This document shows positions 61,351-64,000 of a DNA stretch of 64,000 nucleotides, one piece after another. Location: positions 13,197,385 to 13,261,384 of the forward strand of contig CM067576.1 in the NCBI GenBank assembly GCA_034336665.1. Reading direction: 5' to 3'. The notes under the pieces are model-generated. The model was given only the letters and a program-made list of their open reading frames with translations. It was not told where the DNA came from and searched no databases. The position numbers and the translations under genes are program-made. Every line of letters starts with the position of its first letter. The first letter of the stretch is position 1. The stretch is from Luscinia megarhynchos (Eukaryota; Chordata; Aves; Passeriformes; Turdidae).

Positions 61351-62706
61351 AAATGAGAGTGATGTCAATGCATTACAATGTCAAAGTCCTGTTTCATGTT
61401 GGTCAAGAAGGCTCATCTCACAGTCTGTCCTCACTTTGATGTTGGGGAAGTGTGATTGTGCTGTAGTCTGTGAAGTCTTTTTCCTTGTCAAGTGTTTTGA
61501 ATTTTGTGATAACAAAATGAGGAGGGGCAGTGCTGAGGTTCAAAGACCCAAGCAGCAATCAGGAATGCTGCTGTACAGCTGAACAAGCTGAGCCTAAAGA
61601 CTGCAGGCAGAGCACTGCACAAGGAATCAGATGGTTGATTTAATTTTAAATGCTAAGTGAAAATCCTCCGTTTTAACACTTGGACTTCTAAACAAGTCAT
61701 CTTAAAAGAGAAACAACAACTCAAGCCAAAAACCCATATCTGGCTACTTTACATAACCAGGGTTTATAATTACAAAGGTTTCTTTTTCTGCTCTTTCTTT
61801 AAGGCAGCTTCTTAAAATTATCTGTCCTCACTGATGTGGTTCATCATCTAGAAAAGTTATGTTAAGGGGCAAGTATTGAAAGGGTTACTTATTTGTTTTA
61901 ATGCAACAAAACCCATTTGATTCAGCTTGTAAGTACAGAAACAAAACCATATTGAATGTTTGCTAGTAATATTTCATGCCAAGATAGCAGATAATCCTTA
62001 TCTTCAGGCCACCCTGCCCTCATTGTCACCCATTGTGTCTCTAGGGAAATTGCTATCTATACTACATGTAACTCACAGATCTAATATCCCATATATACTG
62101 CAGATATATGAGCCCTCTCGCTTTTATATTCTTAAAAAAAGGAAAAGGTGAGCACTTATCCCAAATAGTCTGCAATATTGTCTTAGTGCTGGCAGAAATA
62201 TCAGCACACATTTAACAGACTGAACCCAAATGTGTCCTGGAATCCAACTCCCCTGAAAGGACACAAGTGCTCACTGAAGGAGCAGTGGAAGCACCAAATG
62301 GCTACAGCCACAATTTCTGGTATTGGCAAACAGGAATAAGAGGTGAATCCAACCAGAGCAGCTCCTGAATGAACACCACCCTGCTCTGTCTCCAGGTGCC
62401 CTTGCAGGAAGCACAGTTTCTCCATGCACAGGTGACAGAAAATGCCACAGGTTTTTTCAGCACCTTCAGCACAACCATACAAAGCAGCCAGACCACAGGC
62501 AGCTTCCTGATCCATCTCCACGGACCCCAGACCCCTCTGGCAACAAGGAACAAACCCAGTGTGTTGTATTTCACTATGAATTATGGCACCAGTGACCTCC
62601 CCTACTTGGTGCATGCATGTGGGAGTGCTCCTTGACAGGAGCACACAGATGGACTCGTGAGGCCAGAGTTGTGAATCCTACACCTACCCAAGTCACAGAA
62701 ATAAAA

Positions 62707-62950
62707 AATCATAGAAAAGTTAAGGTTACAAGGTCACCTTGGCAACATCTAACAAACTCTCCCTTTAAAAGGAGGGCTAAGTTGTCTTATAGTTGATTTC
62801 TTTTCAACTAGGACACCCAGATTCTCCTTGGGGGACCCTCCTTGCCTTTCACCAAATCAGGTGCAATATTTGCTTTTTCCTGCAATGAGGAACTTTCCAC
62901 ATTCAACTTTTTGAGGAAAGTAAACAGCAGCCTGGCAATGGCACAGCCTC
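62707..62950 (-). mobile_element. Probable CR1 LINE relic, minus sense, internally rearranged
   Basis: The plus strand begins AATCATAGAAAAGTTAAGG, then TTACAAGGTCACCTTGGCAA and CATCTAACAAACTC, which fits a diverged antisense CR1 3' end (AATCATAGAAT, GTTAGGGTTGGAAGGGACC, CATCTAGTCCAACCC). Further on, TTTGCTTTTTCCTGCAATGA, then GAACTTTCCACATTC and AGCCTGGCAATGGCA resemble the antisense of a more upstream reverse-transcriptase part. Internal sequence appears deleted between them. The assignment is moderate because of the divergence. Confidence 0.5.
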
Positions 62951-64000
62951 CATTCCAAGGCTGTACTCCACCCATTCCCAAGGTGCTGCTCTACAGCTGA
63001 AGATGTGTTGTGTCGTTTACAGAGAAATTTGAAAGGCTTTGGCAGACATGTAACTGTGTGTTAACATAATGCCTAATCCCACATGGGCTCACAAACATAA
63101 TGAGAGGCTCTCATAAATGATTGCTGAGAAGAGGACACAAGAGAAGTCACCAGAGACAGCCTAGAAGAGGGAGTTTTGCCTCCTCCTTTATTTGGTCAGG
63201 GAGCATCAACTCTCCCAATTGCAAGCAGAATCATAACTCAGGGATATGACAATATGTGGCCTCTAAAAGTGAGTGAGATGAACAGTAGTCTTGGCCAGCA
63301 ACTTGGAGGGTAGGAAGGAAGGTGAAGAGTGAAGTGTGATTCAGGTTCTTCCAACTGAAACCATAAAGGCCTCCAGTCATTCACTATGTACAAACACCTA
63401 CATACACCCATCCATACCATCACATATATGGTAATTGTGCATGCTGTGTATATTCTATAAACCCAGGATTATTTACTTTATCTTTCACAGAAATAGGGGG
63501 AAGCAAATTGCACTTCATTCCTCTTGTGCTTGGCTCATCAGCCTGGTGATTTGCCCAGAGTGAGAACCACTCCTTCATGGCAGACTTCCCACAGGGGCCC
63601 CAGGGGAGAGGAGAGCCTGGAGAAGTTCGCCATTCTCCTTTTATTGAACATGCTCTTTTATTCTGAGAAGGGCCAGCAACATTTTTGAGCTGCTGCTATG
63701 CTCCTGCCATGGCTTGATATGCAGCTGTTTTCAGCTCTGATGGAACATTTTAACAGCAAGAGCCTAACGGGCCAGAAGAATCATGTGCTCGGTTGCATAA
63801 GCTGCCCCTAAAGAAAGGGCAGATTTTAATAACCTTCTCCACATCATGAAAACTGGAAAGGATGAAAACAGGTGACTGAACTCCCTGGACAAATTTTCCC
63901 AGGGGAAATGACCCATGTGTTATTCTGAAAACAAAACTGTAACAGCCCACTGCTGCTGTTTGCTTTCTCAGCCTAAAGTGGGAACCTGACCTATATGAGG
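62951..64000. other. Non-coding DNA, no gene seen
   Basis: Unique sequence with short frames (under 70 codons) and no recognised repeat or RNA gene. The window ends without any gene boundary. Confidence 0.65.

Larger units (their letters stand above)
58066..62706. other. Non-coding DNA, no gene recognised
   Basis: Two minus-strand frames of 139 and 151 codons (58,309-58,728 and 58,692-59,147) and one of 147 codons (62,201-62,644) are the longest non-repeat frames here. None shows a domain, a plausible start context or a homologue I recognise. The last lies in a GC-balanced patch (62,220-62,640) that could be an old, unidentified element. A 26-bp tandem duplication is at 61,216-61,267, and an A/GA-rich tract at about 61,281-61,350. 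Confidence 0.55.

Noticed and set aside
62201..62644. 147-codon minus frame, considered as a gene or retroviral fragment
   Set aside because: No conserved motif (protease, reverse transcriptase or envelope) is visible. The plus strand is also open over 88 codons here, so it is compositional.

Overview
The window looks like non-coding, AT-rich vertebrate nuclear DNA, most probably from a bird and plausibly a passerine. The evidence is a set of truncated CR1 non-LTR retrotransposon relics. Several keep the avian-type CR1 3' end, with motifs such as CTGCTCAAGGCAGGG, AAAGGTC and terminal ATTCTGTG-like octamers. Interspersed repeats are sparse, and there are two GC-richer minisatellites. Crocodilians and turtles also carry CR1, so 'bird' is an inference from the sequence style and not proven. 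No bacterial or viral gene organisation is present.

I find no intact protein-coding gene, no tRNA or rRNA gene and no CRISPR array. Every long open frame is explained by one of three things: a minisatellite that stays open by periodicity (5.1-5.9 kb and 37.8-38.5 kb), low-complexity A-rich or T/G-rich DNA, or chance. The only stretch with a protein-like look is a broken minus-strand region at about 24.1-25.0 kb. I call it a possible pseudogene relic of unknown parent.

Layout: 1-5.1 kb is unique AT-rich DNA with a small palindrome and hairpin pair near 0.7 kb. A minisatellite of about 38 copies of a 20-bp unit lies at 5,148-5,912. From 5.9 to 18.5 kb there is AT-rich DNA with three short CR1 pieces. 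The longest CR1 relic (about 440 bp, minus sense) is at 18,545-18,985. From 19 to 28.5 kb the DNA is mixed, with GC-richer patches, the possible pseudogene, and a CpG-containing, homeobox-motif-rich block at 26.64-26.93 kb that looks like a regulatory conserved element. Another CR1 piece is at 28.5 kb. A striking imperfect palindrome with 50-bp arms 90% identical sits at 32,622-32,814. A minisatellite of about 37 copies of an 18-bp unit lies at 37,846-38,521. The rest (38.5-64 kb) is AT-rich unique DNA with three further CR1 relics, an (AT)17 microsatellite, A-rich tracts and short tandem duplications.

Since there are no genes, there is no gene network to describe. The window is best read as a gene desert or a large intron. 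The most interesting content is structural (the palindrome and two minisatellites) and possibly cis-regulatory (AT-rich blocks dense in homeodomain and POU motifs). The regulatory reading needs cross-species alignment, which I could not run.
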